A DNA stretch of 44,858 nt from CAZXVW01 sp964644025. GTDB lineage: Bacteria > Acidobacteriota > Terriglobia > Bryobacterales > Bryobacteraceae. A program made the translations under genes and the position numbers. Location: positions 1 to 44,858 of the forward strand of contig CAZXVW010000007.1 in NCBI GenBank assembly GCA_964644025.1, written 5' to 3'. Below the pieces are notes generated by a model. It saw only the letters and a program-made list of their open reading frames with translations. It made no database searches and was not told the DNA's origin. Of this stretch, positions 1 to 8,733 are shown piece by piece. How positions within the stretch are numbered: position 1 is the first letter of the stretch; every line of letters starts with the position of its first letter.

Positions 1-897
1 GTGCAATCGTGGCAGCCGGGGAGCCTTCACCCTCGCCCGGTGGAGGTATTTTTCCGGATGGAGAATCTCTTGCGTGGTTTCCGGCGGGCGCCGGAACACC
101 TCCGCGAACGCCTTCTGCCCGAGCTTTTCCACCACCGCCTGCTGGAACCGCATGCCGCTCGCATACGGGAAGATGAGCGACTCGCGGATGTAAAGCGGCG
201 CCTGGTCGAATACCGGGTACTGTCCCGGGGTCCCGGCCATCATGCGGCTCATCGCCTCGACCATGGCCGGGGAATCTTTCAGCGAGCGGCCGGTCTTTTG
301 CATCGCAACTTCCGACATCAGCCACGTCGCCTGCCCCTCCATCACGGCCATGCGGGCCAGGGCGCCGTCGTCATTCTTGCCGGCGCGGTCAAGAAACTTC
401 TCCAGGTGAAAATGCTGGTCGGCGAGGGCATGGGCCAGCTCATGCACCAGCGCCGTCCGCTGCAGGGCGGCATCATCGCTTTCCAGCAGGAAGAGAGTCT
501 TCTTCCGGAAATCATAGAAAGCGGCCGCCTGTTCGGTGTACAGCGCCACCATCGTCTTCTTCAGATCGAAGTCAGCGGGTACGAAGCCCAGCTTCTTGAG
601 CAACAACTCCTCGACCCGAATCTCCTCGGGCTTGATCTCCTCCTTGATCCGCTGTTCGAGAAATTGCTTGAGGTCCGCCCGGCGAATCAGCTTGTGGGGA
701 ACCTGGCGCCGAACTTCCAGGCCGGTGATGCGGCTGAGGGTCTTCAGAATCGCACCGATCTGGCTCGATAGTGATTCGCCGGTCTGGACCGCCGGGGCTC
801 GCGCCGGAGGTGGTTTCCGGGATCCGGTGGCCGGCTGCGACGATGCGGGCACGGCCAGCAGCGCGGCCGCCAGCAGCCAGGCAGTCAGTCGTTTCAT
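1..897 (-). CDS. Zinc-dependent metalloprotease (HExxH), C-terminus cut by window edge
   Basis: The minus frame is open from the ATG at 897 to the window edge, giving 299 codons. An N-terminal hydrophobic segment (residues 4-15) followed by a small-residue stretch looks like a Sec signal peptide, so the protein is probably periplasmic. The motif VHELAHALADQH puts zinc ligands at H152 and H156 with catalytic E153. A following MEGQATWLM could supply the third acidic ligand, as in gluzincin-type peptidases. The start overlaps the stop of the upstream MFS gene as ATGA (894-897), so the two are probably translationally coupled. I do not recognise a named family beyond zincin; similar proteins occur in Acidobacteriota. 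The C-terminus is not visible and the substrate is unknown. Confidence 0.8.
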   Translation of the reverse strand, partial: MKRLTAWLLAAALLAVPASSQPATGSRKPPPARAPAVQTGESLSSQIGAILKTLSRITGLEVRRQVPHKLIRRADLKQFLEQRIKEEIKPEEIRVEELLLKKLGFVPADFDLKKTMVALYTEQAAAFYDFRKKTLFLLESDDAALQRTALVHELAHALADQHFHLEKFLDRAGKNDDGALARMAVMEGQATWLMSEVAMQKTGRSLKDSPAMVEAMSRMMAGTPGQYPVFDQAPLYIRESLIFPYASGMRFQQAVVEKLGQKAFAEVFRRPPETTQEILHPEKYLHRARVKAPRLPRLH

Positions 898-2195
898 CGA
901 GGTTCTCGCTTTCGAATGGATTCGTGGATGAGGGGCACCCGCTTCCGGAACAGCAGCGCGGCCGCCAGGCACAGCGCGCCGCCGATGCTCACCGTCCAGC
1001 GCGGACCGATGGATTCGGCGACCGCGCCGCCGGCCAGGTGACCCAGCGGCAGGACCCCGACGACCGTCACCGAATACAGGGCCATGATCCGCCCGCGGTA
1101 TTCGTCCGGGATCAGCGTCTGGATCAGCGTATTGGCCGAGGCGTTCTGCCGCATCTGGCTGAAGCCGATGGCGGCGAAGATCAGCAGCGAGAGCGCGAAG
1201 GCCGGGGAGGCGCCGAAAAGCACCAGGCAGGCGCCGGTTGTGACGGCACTGTAAGCCACGATCTCCGGCAGTCCGGCCGCGCGCGTCCGCCGCGCCAGCC
1301 CCAACGTGCCGGCGACCGCGCCCAACCCGGCCGCCCCGGTCAGGAAACCCAGCCCCTGGGAACCGCGGTGGAAGATGGCGTCGGCGAAAAACGGCGCCAG
1401 CGCCACCGCCGGAGCGCGCGTCAGGTTCATCGCGCTGTTGATGAGCAGCAGAGACAACACGGAAGGGTGATCGCGGACGTAACGGAACCCCTCGCGCACG
1501 TGGGCCCAAGGGGAATCCGGCCGGGCGCGGGCCATCCGGGGCAGCCGGAGTAGCAGGAGCGAGCCGATCACCGCCAGGTAGGTGGCGGCGTTGATCAAGA
1601 AGCAGGTTCCTTCCCCCACCGCCGCGATCAGCAACCCGGCCAGCGCCGGCCCCACCACCCGCGCGGTGTTGAACATTACCGAGTTCAGCGAGATTGCGTT
1701 AATCAAGTCTTCCGAGCCCACCATATGGATGTAGAGGGACTGACGGGCCGGAATATCGAAGGCGTTCACCGTGCCCCACACGGCGGCCAGCGCGAAGACA
1801 TGCCAGACGCGAACCAGTCCGGTGAGCGTGAGCAGCCCCAGCGCCAGTGCCTGGAGCAGGAAGCTGACCTGAGTGGCGATCACGATGCGGTAGCGCGAGA
1901 GCCGATCAGCAGCGAGTCCGCCCACCGGCGCCAGCAGAAGCACGGGAACGTGCGAGCAGAAACCCGTGGCCCCCACCAGAAACTCCGACCCCGTAAGACG
2001 GTACACGAGCCAGCTCTGCGTAAGGTTCTGCATCCAGGTGCCGACCAGCGAGACGGTCTGGCCGGATACGAAGATGCGGAAATTCCGGTAGCGAAGCGCG
2101 CGAAACGTCCGCCGCCAGCCGCGCGGGCCCGGCGCCTTTGCGGGCGGCGTCACCGCGGCGCGGCCGGCTTCGTGCTCTGCTCGGGTTGTCACCAT
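894..2195 (-). CDS. MFS transporter, EntS/MFS_3-type exporter
   Basis: This is a major facilitator superfamily protein of about 433 residues with twelve predicted hydrophobic segments. The segment RYRNFRIFVSGQTVSLVGTW near the N-terminus, the loop GGLAADRLSRYRIV and the segment IPDEYRGRIMALYSV are typical of the MFS_3 family (enterobactin-exporter EntS-like). It probably exports a small molecule by proton antiport; the substrate cannot be read. I chose the ATG at 2195, which gives the normal cytoplasmic leader. An in-frame ATG at 2279 would add 28 residues without homology-like character. Its stop overlaps the start of the downstream zinc protease by 4 bases. Upstream it faces the first sulfatase across a 322-base divergent gap. 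Confidence 0.85.
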   Translation of the reverse strand: MVTTRAEHEAGRAAVTPPAKAPGPRGWRRTFRALRYRNFRIFVSGQTVSLVGTWMQNLTQSWLVYRLTGSEFLVGATGFCSHVPVLLLAPVGGLAADRLSRYRIVIATQVSFLLQALALGLLTLTGLVRVWHVFALAAVWGTVNAFDIPARQSLYIHMVGSEDLINAISLNSVMFNTARVVGPALAGLLIAAVGEGTCFLINAATYLAVIGSLLLLRLPRMARARPDSPWAHVREGFRYVRDHPSVLSLLLINSAMNLTRAPAVALAPFFADAIFHRGSQGLGFLTGAAGLGAVAGTLGLARRTRAAGLPEIVAYSAVTTGACLVLFGASPAFALSLLIFAAIGFSQMRQNASANTLIQTLIPDEYRGRIMALYSVTVVGVLPLGHLAGGAVAESIGPRWTVSIGGALCLAAALLFRKRVPLIHESIRKREPR

Positions 2196-2517
2196 GAAGT
2201 TGCTCGCCGCCGGGCGCCACACGGCCCGCCATGCCGGCGGGGCCGGGGCGCTCGCGGAGAAGCTCAAACTCTCCATCATCGCAAAACTGCGGTGCCCGGC
2301 CGGCGCCGGCCCGCGAGCGGCCTGCCGGCCCGTTCAACTCGGAAGGGCGCACCGGGGCCTTGCTGACGCCCGACCCGCTGGCGCCGGAGCGAGAGTGTTC
2401 CCCCCAGAGTGCCGCCCGGCGTAGTATAAAGGCGAGGGAAGAGGATACGCCATGCCGGCCTCCATGCAGGCGAGGCCGCGGCGCCAGATGCCTTCGCCCG
2501 GCCCAAGGAGCCGAACC
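2196..2517. other. Divergent intergenic region with inverted repeats
   Basis: This stretch of 322 bases lies between the MFS start and the first sulfatase and has no convincing gene. It holds an 8-base perfect inverted repeat, GCTCGCGG at 2250-2257 with CCGCGAGC at 2311-2318. That repeat encloses a smaller hairpin, GGAGA at 2256-2260 with TCTCC at 2270-2274. A possible -10 element for the sulfatase genes lies at 2422-2430 (TAGTATAAA), with only a weak -35. An in-frame ATG at 2452 would extend the sulfatase but lacks a ribosome-binding site. Confidence 0.5.
2251..2290 (+). repeat. Possible short dispersed intergenic repeat, copy A
   Basis: The segment resembles 13101-13140 (shared blocks AAGCT, TCCATC, TCGC and ACTG in the same order), and its first 18 bases match 31698-31715 at 16 positions. 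It folds as a small hairpin. Given the base composition and the number of comparisons made by eye, chance similarity is not excluded. Confidence 0.25.
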
Positions 2518-3966
2518 ATGAGTATCGAGTTGACGCGCAGAAGCTTTCTGGGGGGCGCAGCCGGCCTCGCGGCCGGCGCGGCGGTCCCGGATTCCCGCCC
2601 CAATGTGTTGTGGATTTGCACCGACCAGCAACGCTGGGACACCATCCACGCCCTGGGCAACCCCCATATCCGCACGCCGAATCTCGACCGGCTGGTCGCT
2701 TCCGGAGTCGCTTTCACCGGCGCTCACTGCCAGACGCCGATCTGCACGCCGAGCCGCGCATGTTTTCTTACGGGGCGCTATCCCAGTACGGTTCACGGTT
2801 GCATGAACGGTAACGAGAGTTGGTCCGGCGCCGCACCCCTGGTTACGAGACTGCTGGCCGATGCCGGCTACGACTGCGGACTGGCTGGCAAACTCCACCT
2901 CTCGGCCGCCGACGGCCGCATCGAGCCCCGGCCCGACGATGGCTACCGGGTTTTTCACTGGAGCCATCACCCGAAGGACGACTGGCCCGAGGGACATGCT
3001 TACGCCGCGTGGCTCCGCAGCCGCGGCGTCGACTACAACAGCCTTCATGACAAATACGGCTATATCCCGGCCGAGTACCATCAGACCACCTGGTGCGCCA
3101 ACATGGCCATCGATTTCATCAAGGAGAAGCGCTCCCGGCCGTGGTTGTTCAGCCTGAACTGCTTCGACCCGCACCCGCCGTTCGACCCGCCGCAGGAATA
3201 CGTGGACCGCTTCGACATCGATTCGCTGCCCGGGCCGCTGTTCCGGCCATCGGATCTGGCCGCGCAACGGCGGCTGGGAGGAATCAACTTCCAGTCCAAG
3301 GCCCGGGATCCGCGCGAGTTCAACGGCCGGCTGACGCAAGCCAAATACTGGGCGCAGATCGAGCTGATCGACGAGCAGGTCGGGCGCCTGTTGCGTTGTC
3401 TGGAGGAAACGGGCCAGCGCGAGCGCACGATGGTCATCTTCACCTCCGATCACGGCGAAGCATGCGGCGACCACGGGCTGTTGTACAAAGGCTGCCGCTT
3501 CTACGAAGGGCTGGTTCGCGTTCCGCTCATCGTTTCCTGGCCCGGACACTTCCAGCAGGGCGTGCGCAGCGACGCGCTGGTCGGCCTGATCGATATCGCC
3601 CCCACGCTGCTCGAAGTCGCTGGAGTCCCCGGCCGCGAAACGATGCAAGGCAAGTCGCTGGCCCCGATTCTGACCGGGAAAGCCCCGCCGGGCCGCCACC
3701 GCGAGTATGTCCGGTCAGTCTACTATCGCGTCCTCACTGGCATCCCTAGCTACGCCACCATGATCCGCAATCAGCGCTACAAGCTGGTGAAGTATCATGG
3801 CACGGGTCTCGGAGAGCTGTTCGATCTGGCGGCTGACCCTGGCGAATTTGATAACCTTTGGGACGATCCCGCGCACGCGCGCGTGCGCCTCGAGCTGTTG
3901 GAACAGAACTTCGACGAGTTGGCTTTCGCCGTGGACGTCGGACCGAAGCAAATCGGGAGGTATTGA
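2518..3966 (+). CDS. Sulfatase (S1 family), Tat-exported, cluster member 1
   Basis: This 482-residue alkaline-phosphatase-fold sulfatase should hydrolyse a sulfate ester, probably on a polysaccharide, outside the cytoplasm. The N-terminal TRRSFLGG followed by an Ala/Gly-rich segment is a twin-arginine signal. Metal ligands begin at D36-Q37 in WICTDQQRW. The formylglycine site is C76 in CTPSR, followed by the usual LTGR. FTSDHGE and the LAGKLH lysine complete the active site. I chose the ATG at 2518 because AAGGAG lies 7 bases upstream (2505-2510) and the Tat signal starts there. The next sulfatase begins 10 bases after its stop, which indicates an operon. No sulfatase maturase lies in the window. 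The substrate subfamily cannot be assigned by eye. Confidence 0.93.
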   Translation: MSIELTRRSFLGGAAGLAAGAAVPDSRPNVLWICTDQQRWDTIHALGNPHIRTPNLDRLVASGVAFTGAHCQTPICTPSRACFLTGRYPSTVHGCMNGNESWSGAAPLVTRLLADAGYDCGLAGKLHLSAADGRIEPRPDDGYRVFHWSHHPKDDWPEGHAYAAWLRSRGVDYNSLHDKYGYIPAEYHQTTWCANMAIDFIKEKRSRPWLFSLNCFDPHPPFDPPQEYVDRFDIDSLPGPLFRPSDLAAQRRLGGINFQSKARDPREFNGRLTQAKYWAQIELIDEQVGRLLRCLEETGQRERTMVIFTSDHGEACGDHGLLYKGCRFYEGLVRVPLIVSWPGHFQQGVRSDALVGLIDIAPTLLEVAGVPGRETMQGKSLAPILTGKAPPGRHREYVRSVYYRVLTGIPSYATMIRNQRYKLVKYHGTGLGELFDLAADPGEFDNLWDDPAHARVRLELLEQNFDELAFAVDVGPKQIGRY

Positions 3967-3976
3967 AAGGTAGCCT

Positions 3977-5353
3977 ATGAAAACGAATCGAAGAGAATTT
4001 CTCGGCATGACAGCGGCGGGTCTGGCCGGCCTCGGCGGGTGCCGCCGCGAGGTGGAGCCGGGGCCGGGCCGGCCGCCGAACATCGTCTTCATCATGCTGG
4101 ACGACGCCGGCTATGCGGACTTCGGCTGCTACGGCCAGCAGAAGATCCAGACGCCGAACATCGACCGTTTCGCCGCTGAAGCCGTAAAGTTCACCGATTG
4201 TTACGCCGGCGGCGCGGTGTGCGCTCCCTCGCGATGCACCCTGATGACCGGTTACCACACAGGCCACGGTTCAATTCGCGCCAACGCCGGAACGGCGCCG
4301 ATCCTGGACGAGGACGTCACCGTCGCCGAGCTTCTGCGCCCGGCCGGCTACGTGAGCGGGGTGTTCGGCAAGTGGGGGTTGGGTGACGCCCACACGGCCG
4401 GCGTGCCCACCAAACAAGGTTTTGACGAGTTCTTCGGTTACCTGCACCAGATCCACGCCCACACCTATTACCCGGAGTTCTTGTGGGAAAACGAAACCAA
4501 GTACCCGCTTCCCGGCAACGCCAACGGCGCGAAGAAGCAATACAGCGCCGACATCATCGCCAACAAGGCGCTCGATTTCGTTCGCCGTCACCAGGACCGT
4601 CCGTTCTTCCTCTACGGCGCTTTCACGCTGCCCCATGGCCACTACGAAGTACCCAGCGACGCCCCGTATACAGACCGCGACTGGCCCCAGGAAGAGAAGA
4701 ACTACGCCGCGATGGTCACCCGCGCCGACCGCGAGATCGGTGACCTGCTGGCGCTGCTCAACCAGCTCGGCCTGGAGAAGAACACCATCGTGTTCATCAC
4801 CAGTGACAACGGCGGCACCCCGGCCCGGGCGAAATTCTTCGACAGCAACAAGCCCTTGCGCGGCTTCAAGGGGCAGGTGTATGAAGGCGGAATCCGCGTG
4901 CCCATGCTGGTTCGCTGGCCCGGCAAGACAACGCCCGGCTCGGTGAGCCACGTCCCGTGGGCTTTCTGGGACTTCCTGCCGACGGCGGCCGAGCTGGCCG
5001 GCGTGAAACCTCCGGCCGGAATTGACGGTGTGTCGGTGCTGCCAGCCTTGCAGGGCGGTTCCGAGCCGCTGCACGAGTTCATGTACTGGGAGCAGAACCG
5101 GTTCAACCGGAAGAAAAATGCTCTGGATCCGGGCTCCCTTCAGCAGGCCGCCCGGATGGGCGACTGGAAGGCGGTGATCCCGAAGCCGGGCGCGCCGCTG
5201 GAACTGTACAATCTGAAAAAGGATATCGGCGAGACGAGAAACGTCGCCGGGGAAAACCCGGACGTCGTCGAAAAGATCAAAACGTATCTGAAAACCGCGC
5301 GGACCGAACCCCGGCCGCAAGTCGGCGGGACGTTCCAGTTCGCCACCGAATGA
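3977..5353 (+). CDS. Sulfatase (S1 family), Tat/lipoprotein signal, cluster member 2
   Basis: This is a 458-residue arylsulfatase-A-type enzyme. The N-terminus has NRREFLGM (Tat motif) followed by LAGLGGC with a lipobox-like C22, so it may be a Tat-exported lipoprotein anchored in the membrane. D42-D43 in IMLDDAGY are metal ligands, and C82 in CAPSR is the cysteine converted to formylglycine. FGKWGLG and TSDNGG are further conserved motifs. AAGG lies 6 bases before the ATG. The gene sits between two other sulfatases (10 bases after the first), and its stop lies just before the third. The three proteins differ strongly in sequence, so they probably attack different sulfated positions or sugars. 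That specificity is inferred, not visible. Confidence 0.93.
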   Translation: MKTNRREFLGMTAAGLAGLGGCRREVEPGPGRPPNIVFIMLDDAGYADFGCYGQQKIQTPNIDRFAAEAVKFTDCYAGGAVCAPSRCTLMTGYHTGHGSIRANAGTAPILDEDVTVAELLRPAGYVSGVFGKWGLGDAHTAGVPTKQGFDEFFGYLHQIHAHTYYPEFLWENETKYPLPGNANGAKKQYSADIIANKALDFVRRHQDRPFFLYGAFTLPHGHYEVPSDAPYTDRDWPQEEKNYAAMVTRADREIGDLLALLNQLGLEKNTIVFITSDNGGTPARAKFFDSNKPLRGFKGQVYEGGIRVPMLVRWPGKTTPGSVSHVPWAFWDFLPTAAELAGVKPPAGIDGVSVLPALQGGSEPLHEFMYWEQNRFNRKKNALDPGSLQQAARMGDWKAVIPKPGAPLELYNLKKDIGETRNVAGENPDVVEKIKTYLKTARTEPRPQVGGTFQFATE

Positions 5354-5376
5354 GTGAATCCGCAGGAGCAAGAACA

Positions 5377-6876
5377 ATGAGTTTGCCATCAACCACCAGC
5401 CGCCGGCGTTTCCTGGCCGGAAGCCTGGGAGCGGCCGCGGCGGCGTGTTCCACCGGCCCCGCCGTCAAGACAGGCGAGCGCCGGCCCAACATCCTCTATT
5501 TCTTCCCGGACCAGATGCGCGCCCAAGCCATGGGTTGCATGGGCAACAAGGACGCCAAGACCCCGCACATCGACCGGCTGGCCGGCGAGGGCGTGTTGTT
5601 CCGTAACATGCTGGCCAACACGCCGGTCTGCTGTCCGGCCCGCTCGATTCTCCAGACCGGCCAGTACTGCCATGTCAACGGCATGGTGGCCAACGATCTC
5701 CGCCTGCGCGAGGACCGCATCAGCATCGCCGAGGTACTGGACAAGCAAGGTTACCGGACCGGCTTCATCGGCAAATGGCACTTAGACGGCGGCAAGCGGA
5801 TGCCGGGCTACGTGCCGCCCGGCCCGCGGCGGCAAGGCTACCAGTTCTGGGCCGCCAACCAATGCAGCCACCGGCATTTTGACACCCAGTATTTCCGCGA
5901 CTCCCCCGAGCCGATTCCGATTACCCGCTTCGAGCCTGAAGTCTGGACCGACCTCGGACTGGAGTTTCTCGAAGACCGGCGCAAGGATGAGCAGCCCTTC
6001 TTGCTAATGATCCAGTACGGCCCGCCGCACAACCCTTACAAGGCCCCACCGGAGTACGAGGCCATGTTCGACCCGGAGAAGCTGACCCTGCGGCCGAACT
6101 GGAAGCAGGGCCAGCCCAAGGTTCCCGGCCGAAAGGAAATCGCCAGCTATTACGCCATGATCGCCAATCTGGATGACCAGGTGGGCCGGCTGGTCAAGGC
6201 CCTGGACGAGTTCGGCCTGGCCGAGGACACGATCTTCGTGTTCAACTCCGATCATGGCGACATGCTGGGCTCTCACGGGATGCGCCTGAAACGGAAACCC
6301 TGGGAGGAGTCGATCCGGGTGCCGGGCATCTTCCGGTATCCCCGGAAAATCAAGCCCGGCCGCCAGGAAACCGCTCTGCTCAGCCATGTCGATATCATGC
6401 CGACGCTGCTCGCGCTGTGCGGCGCCCCCATCCCCGCCGGGGTCCAGGGGGTGGACCGGTCCAGGCTCGTGTTGGGCGAGACCGCCGAAGGTCCTGAGTC
6501 GGCCTACTTTCAGATCTTCGGCCCCTATAACGCCGGGGGCGTGGCCGACGGCTGGCGCGGCGTCCGGACCCAGCGCTACATGTACGCCCGCTACCGGGAT
6601 AAACCCTGGCTGCTCTACGACTTGAAGGAAGACCCGTACGAAATGAATAACCTGGCCGAAGATCCAGCCGCGGCCTCCCTGGTCAGCGAGATGGACGGGC
6701 GGATCAATGCCTGGATGAAGAAAACGGGTGATTCCTGGGACAAGAACTGGACCCACCCAGTCGAAGATGCCGGCCGGCTGTACCGCTATGAGACCTTCTA
6801 CAGCGTCCAGGACTACCTGGCCTGGGCCAAGGAGCACCCCGAGCTGGACCAGGCCCAGCGGCCGAAACGCAGGTAG
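5377..6876 (+). CDS. Sulfatase (S1 family), Tat-exported, CCPAR active site, cluster member 3
   Basis: This 499-residue sulfatase has a Tat motif SRRRFLAG and a lipobox-like AAAC at residues 21-24. D45-Q46 are metal ligands. The formylglycine cysteine is C85 in CCPAR. A Cys-Cys-Pro start is known from N-acetylglucosamine-6-sulfatases (CCPSR), but that does not prove the substrate. FIGKWHLDGG and NSDHGDMLGSHG are the other active-site motifs. Two starts compete. The ATG at 5350 overlaps the preceding stop as ATGA. The ATG at 5377 has AGGAG 8 bases upstream (5364-5368) and begins closer to the Tat signal, so I chose it. The gene ends the three-sulfatase run and faces a convergent terminator. 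Confidence 0.93.
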   Translation: MSLPSTTSRRRFLAGSLGAAAAACSTGPAVKTGERRPNILYFFPDQMRAQAMGCMGNKDAKTPHIDRLAGEGVLFRNMLANTPVCCPARSILQTGQYCHVNGMVANDLRLREDRISIAEVLDKQGYRTGFIGKWHLDGGKRMPGYVPPGPRRQGYQFWAANQCSHRHFDTQYFRDSPEPIPITRFEPEVWTDLGLEFLEDRRKDEQPFLLMIQYGPPHNPYKAPPEYEAMFDPEKLTLRPNWKQGQPKVPGRKEIASYYAMIANLDDQVGRLVKALDEFGLAEDTIFVFNSDHGDMLGSHGMRLKRKPWEESIRVPGIFRYPRKIKPGRQETALLSHVDIMPTLLALCGAPIPAGVQGVDRSRLVLGETAEGPESAYFQIFGPYNAGGVADGWRGVRTQRYMYARYRDKPWLLYDLKEDPYEMNNLAEDPAAASLVSEMDGRINAWMKKTGDSWDKNWTHPVEDAGRLYRYETFYSVQDYLAWAKEHPELDQAQRPKRR

Positions 6877-6885
6877 AAGGCTGGG

Positions 6886-6906
6886 AAAAGGCGCCGAACC
6901 GGCGCC
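6886..6906 (-). terminator. Intrinsic terminator of the folE operon
   Basis: A perfect 7-base stem (GGCGCCG at 6890-6896 with CGGCGCC at 6900-6906) has a 3-base loop. Read on the minus strand it is followed directly by TTTT (6889-6886). It lies 10 bases after the stop of the minus-strand gene at 6917. The hairpin could also slow plus-strand readthrough from the sulfatases, but no T-tract follows on that strand. Confidence 0.65.
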
Positions 6907-6916
6907 GGGACTGGAT

Positions 6917-7285
6917 CTACTTCGCTACCGGCGCCTCTTCCAGCATCTGCGCGTAACGCGCAAGCTGGGCGGGCATGACCATGAGCAGAGTCTTCTCCAT
7001 GTCCTCGCCGGTCTCGATAACATGGCGAAGGTGAAGCGCGGCGAGCTTCATGCACCAGGGGTCCGAGAGGCGGCGCCCGCCGCGCTCGCTCAGTTCCCGC
7101 AGTGTTGCATGGGGCAGCGCCACTACTTTCTCGGTTGTCCGCTCGCCGTCGGAAACGAAAAACTTCACGTCCACCGAATCACTGTGCCGGATCGAGATTG
7201 CGGTTTGCAGCCACACGAGCTCAACCCGCCATTTCTTGCCGAAGGGATCGGGACCAGCTTCAAAGTCGCGGAAGTTACGGGTCAT
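6917..7285 (-). CDS. Conserved hypothetical protein, 122 residues
   Basis: I do not recognise a characterised family. The protein is soluble, without a signal peptide or membrane segment. It starts with a polar WRVELVWLQTAISIRHSD region, continues with a beta-rich stretch (VDVKFFVSDGERTTEKVVAL), and ends in helices. Codon use matches the neighbours. AAGG sits about 5 bases before the ATG at 7285. It follows folE on the same strand after 46 bases and ends at the terminator at 6886-6906, so the two probably share one transcript. A role linked to GTP cyclohydrolase is possible but nothing in the sequence shows it. Confidence 0.65.
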   Translation of the reverse strand: MTRNFRDFEAGPDPFGKKWRVELVWLQTAISIRHSDSVDVKFFVSDGERTTEKVVALPHATLRELSERGGRRLSDPWCMKLAALHLRHVIETGEDMEKTLLMVMPAQLARYAQMLEEAPVAK

Positions 7286-7331
7286 GCCACCTTCATCGTA
7301 ACTCAGTCGCGCGCGGCAGCGGCAAGCAAGC

Positions 7332-7952
7332 TCAGAACTGCAGCGAGTTATGCGCCACCAGGGAGAGAAACTCCTCGCGCGTGGGGCCGCGTTCGCGGAA
7401 GGCGCCCAGCATGGCGCTGGTGACGGCGCCGGAATGTTGCTTTTCCACTCCGCGCATCATCATGCAGAAGTGCCGCGCTTCGCAGATGACGCCCACGCCT
7501 CGCGGCTCGAGGATCTGCTGAAGGGTTTCCGCCACTTGCTGCGTCAGCCGCTCCTGAATCTGAAGGCGCCGGGCGAACACGTCCACCAGGCGGGGAATCT
7601 TGCTGAGCCCGATTACCTTGCGTTTCGGCAGGTAAGCGACGTGCATCTTGCCGAAGAAAGGCAATACGTGATGCTCACAGAGGCTGAAGAACTCGATGTC
7701 GCGGACAATGACCATCTCGTCGTACTTCACTTCAAACAGCGCGCCGTTGATCACTTCCGCGATGTCTGTCCGGTATCCCTGGGTCAGAAAGCGCAGCGCC
7801 TTGGCGTACCGGTCCGGGGTTCCGGCGAGCCCGTCGCGGGCAGGGTCTTCTCCGATATGCGTGAGCACTTGCTCGAACAGGTCAGCAATCGCGCCTTCCG
7901 GAGTCTGCGGCTCCCGGACTTCAATCACAGTGCCATTCGATTTCATTTGCAT
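7332..7952 (-). CDS. folE: GTP cyclohydrolase I
   Basis: FolE converts GTP to 7,8-dihydroneopterin triphosphate, the first step of tetrahydrofolate and pterin synthesis, as a cytoplasmic homodecamer. The 206 residues include SLCEHHVLPF, KIPRLVDVFARRLQIQERLT and MMMRGVEKQHS. Zinc ligands C92, H95 and C163 keep the spacing of the E. coli enzyme (C110, H113, C181). The length is normal. Two ATG codons compete, at 7952 and 7946; the second has GGATG just upstream, and the difference is two residues. Molybdopterin made from GTP would also serve the molybdoenzyme at 28-29 kb, but through other enzymes. Divergent promoters probably lie in 7953-8211. Confidence 0.96.
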   Translation of the reverse strand: MQMKSNGTVIEVREPQTPEGAIADLFEQVLTHIGEDPARDGLAGTPDRYAKALRFLTQGYRTDIAEVINGALFEVKYDEMVIVRDIEFFSLCEHHVLPFFGKMHVAYLPKRKVIGLSKIPRLVDVFARRLQIQERLTQQVAETLQQILEPRGVGVICEARHFCMMMRGVEKQHSGAVTSAMLGAFRERGPTREEFLSLVAHNSLQF

Positions 7953-8191
7953 CCAATCGCGATTCGTAACTATCGTTTGTTGCGGGGCTTGTGGAGGCCG
8001 AAACCTCGATTCTCCTGTTCAGGAGCACGGTCCCTTATTCGATTGCATCACAAAAGCGCGCCCTGGCGCCCCCGCAGGAATCCTTGTCACCGCCGGGCAA
8101 CAGCGCCTCCCGGATCTCACTCCGCCCCGGTGGACCCGTTGATGCCGGTCCTCAATTCTCTTGGATGCTCCGTGGCCGGCAAGCGATCCTC

Positions 8192-8197
8192 TAAAAT
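8192..8197 (+). promoter_or_regulatory. -10 element, short-leader promoter of the thioredoxin gene
   Basis: TAAAAT lies 14 bases before the ATG at 8212, implying a transcript start about 8 bases before the start codon. No good -35 is visible at normal spacing. The same arrangement recurs at four other genes in the window. The rest of 7953-8191 holds only a small hairpin (CCT-rich, 8012-8025) and no gene. Confidence 0.35.
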
Positions 8198-8211
8198 TGT
8201 AATTGCTGGGA

Positions 8212-8733
8212 ATGGACCGCGGCAAAACAGAGCGGCTGTTGCAGATCGGCATGCTGATGCTCACGGTGGCGCTGATTGCCGTGATTGCCGACACGCTCCG
8301 CGACCGCGTCATCGGGGTGGGCGACACGGCGCCGGAGTTTTCCATCCGCACCGACAGCGGCATCACCGTGACGCGTTCGGACTTCGGCGGCCGCCTGCTG
8401 GTGCTGAATTTTTGGGCCACCTGGTGCCCGCCGTGCATTGAGGAGATGCCGTCGCTCGACCAGCTCTATAAGCAACTCAAGGATTCCGGCGTGGTGGTGC
8501 TCGGCATCAGCGTGGACGAGGACGAGCAGGCCTACCGCCGCTTGCTGGAGCGGAGGAAGGTGTCGTTCCTCACCGCCCGGGACCCGGCGGCCCGCATCAG
8601 TTCCGAATTCGGAACTTACCGTTACCCGGAGACCTACGTCATCGACTCCCGCGGCAAGGTCCTTCAGAAGATCATCGGCGCCGCCTCGTGGACCGATGAG
8701 CGCATGATCCGCTACATCAAGTCGCTGTTGTGA
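8212..8733 (+). CDS. Membrane-anchored thioredoxin-like protein, TlpA/ResA type
   Basis: This 173-residue redoxin is anchored by an N-terminal membrane helix (about residues 9-27), with the thioredoxin domain outside the membrane. The active site is C72-P-P-C75 in FWATWCPPCIEEMP. A VLGISVDEDEQAY strand and a YPETYVID cis-proline region follow, as in TlpA/ResA. It likely reduces disulfides, for example in apocytochromes or envelope proteins. An upstream TTG at 8203 could add three residues; I chose the ATG at 8212 because it follows a -10 box at leaderless-like distance. No cytochrome-maturation genes are adjacent, so its client is unknown. Confidence 0.9.
   Translation: MDRGKTERLLQIGMLMLTVALIAVIADTLRDRVIGVGDTAPEFSIRTDSGITVTRSDFGGRLLVLNFWATWCPPCIEEMPSLDQLYKQLKDSGVVVLGISVDEDEQAYRRLLERRKVSFLTARDPAARISSEFGTYRYPETYVIDSRGKVLQKIIGAASWTDERMIRYIKSLL

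Noticed and set aside
1..771. Plus-strand open frame of 256 codons
   Set aside because: It is the antisense of the zinc protease, whose HELAH motif and signal peptide are on the minus strand.
1906..3699. Minus-strand open frame of 597 codons
   Set aside because: It runs antisense through the first sulfatase and into the MFS gene; the sulfatase has complete active-site motifs and a Shine-Dalgarno site.
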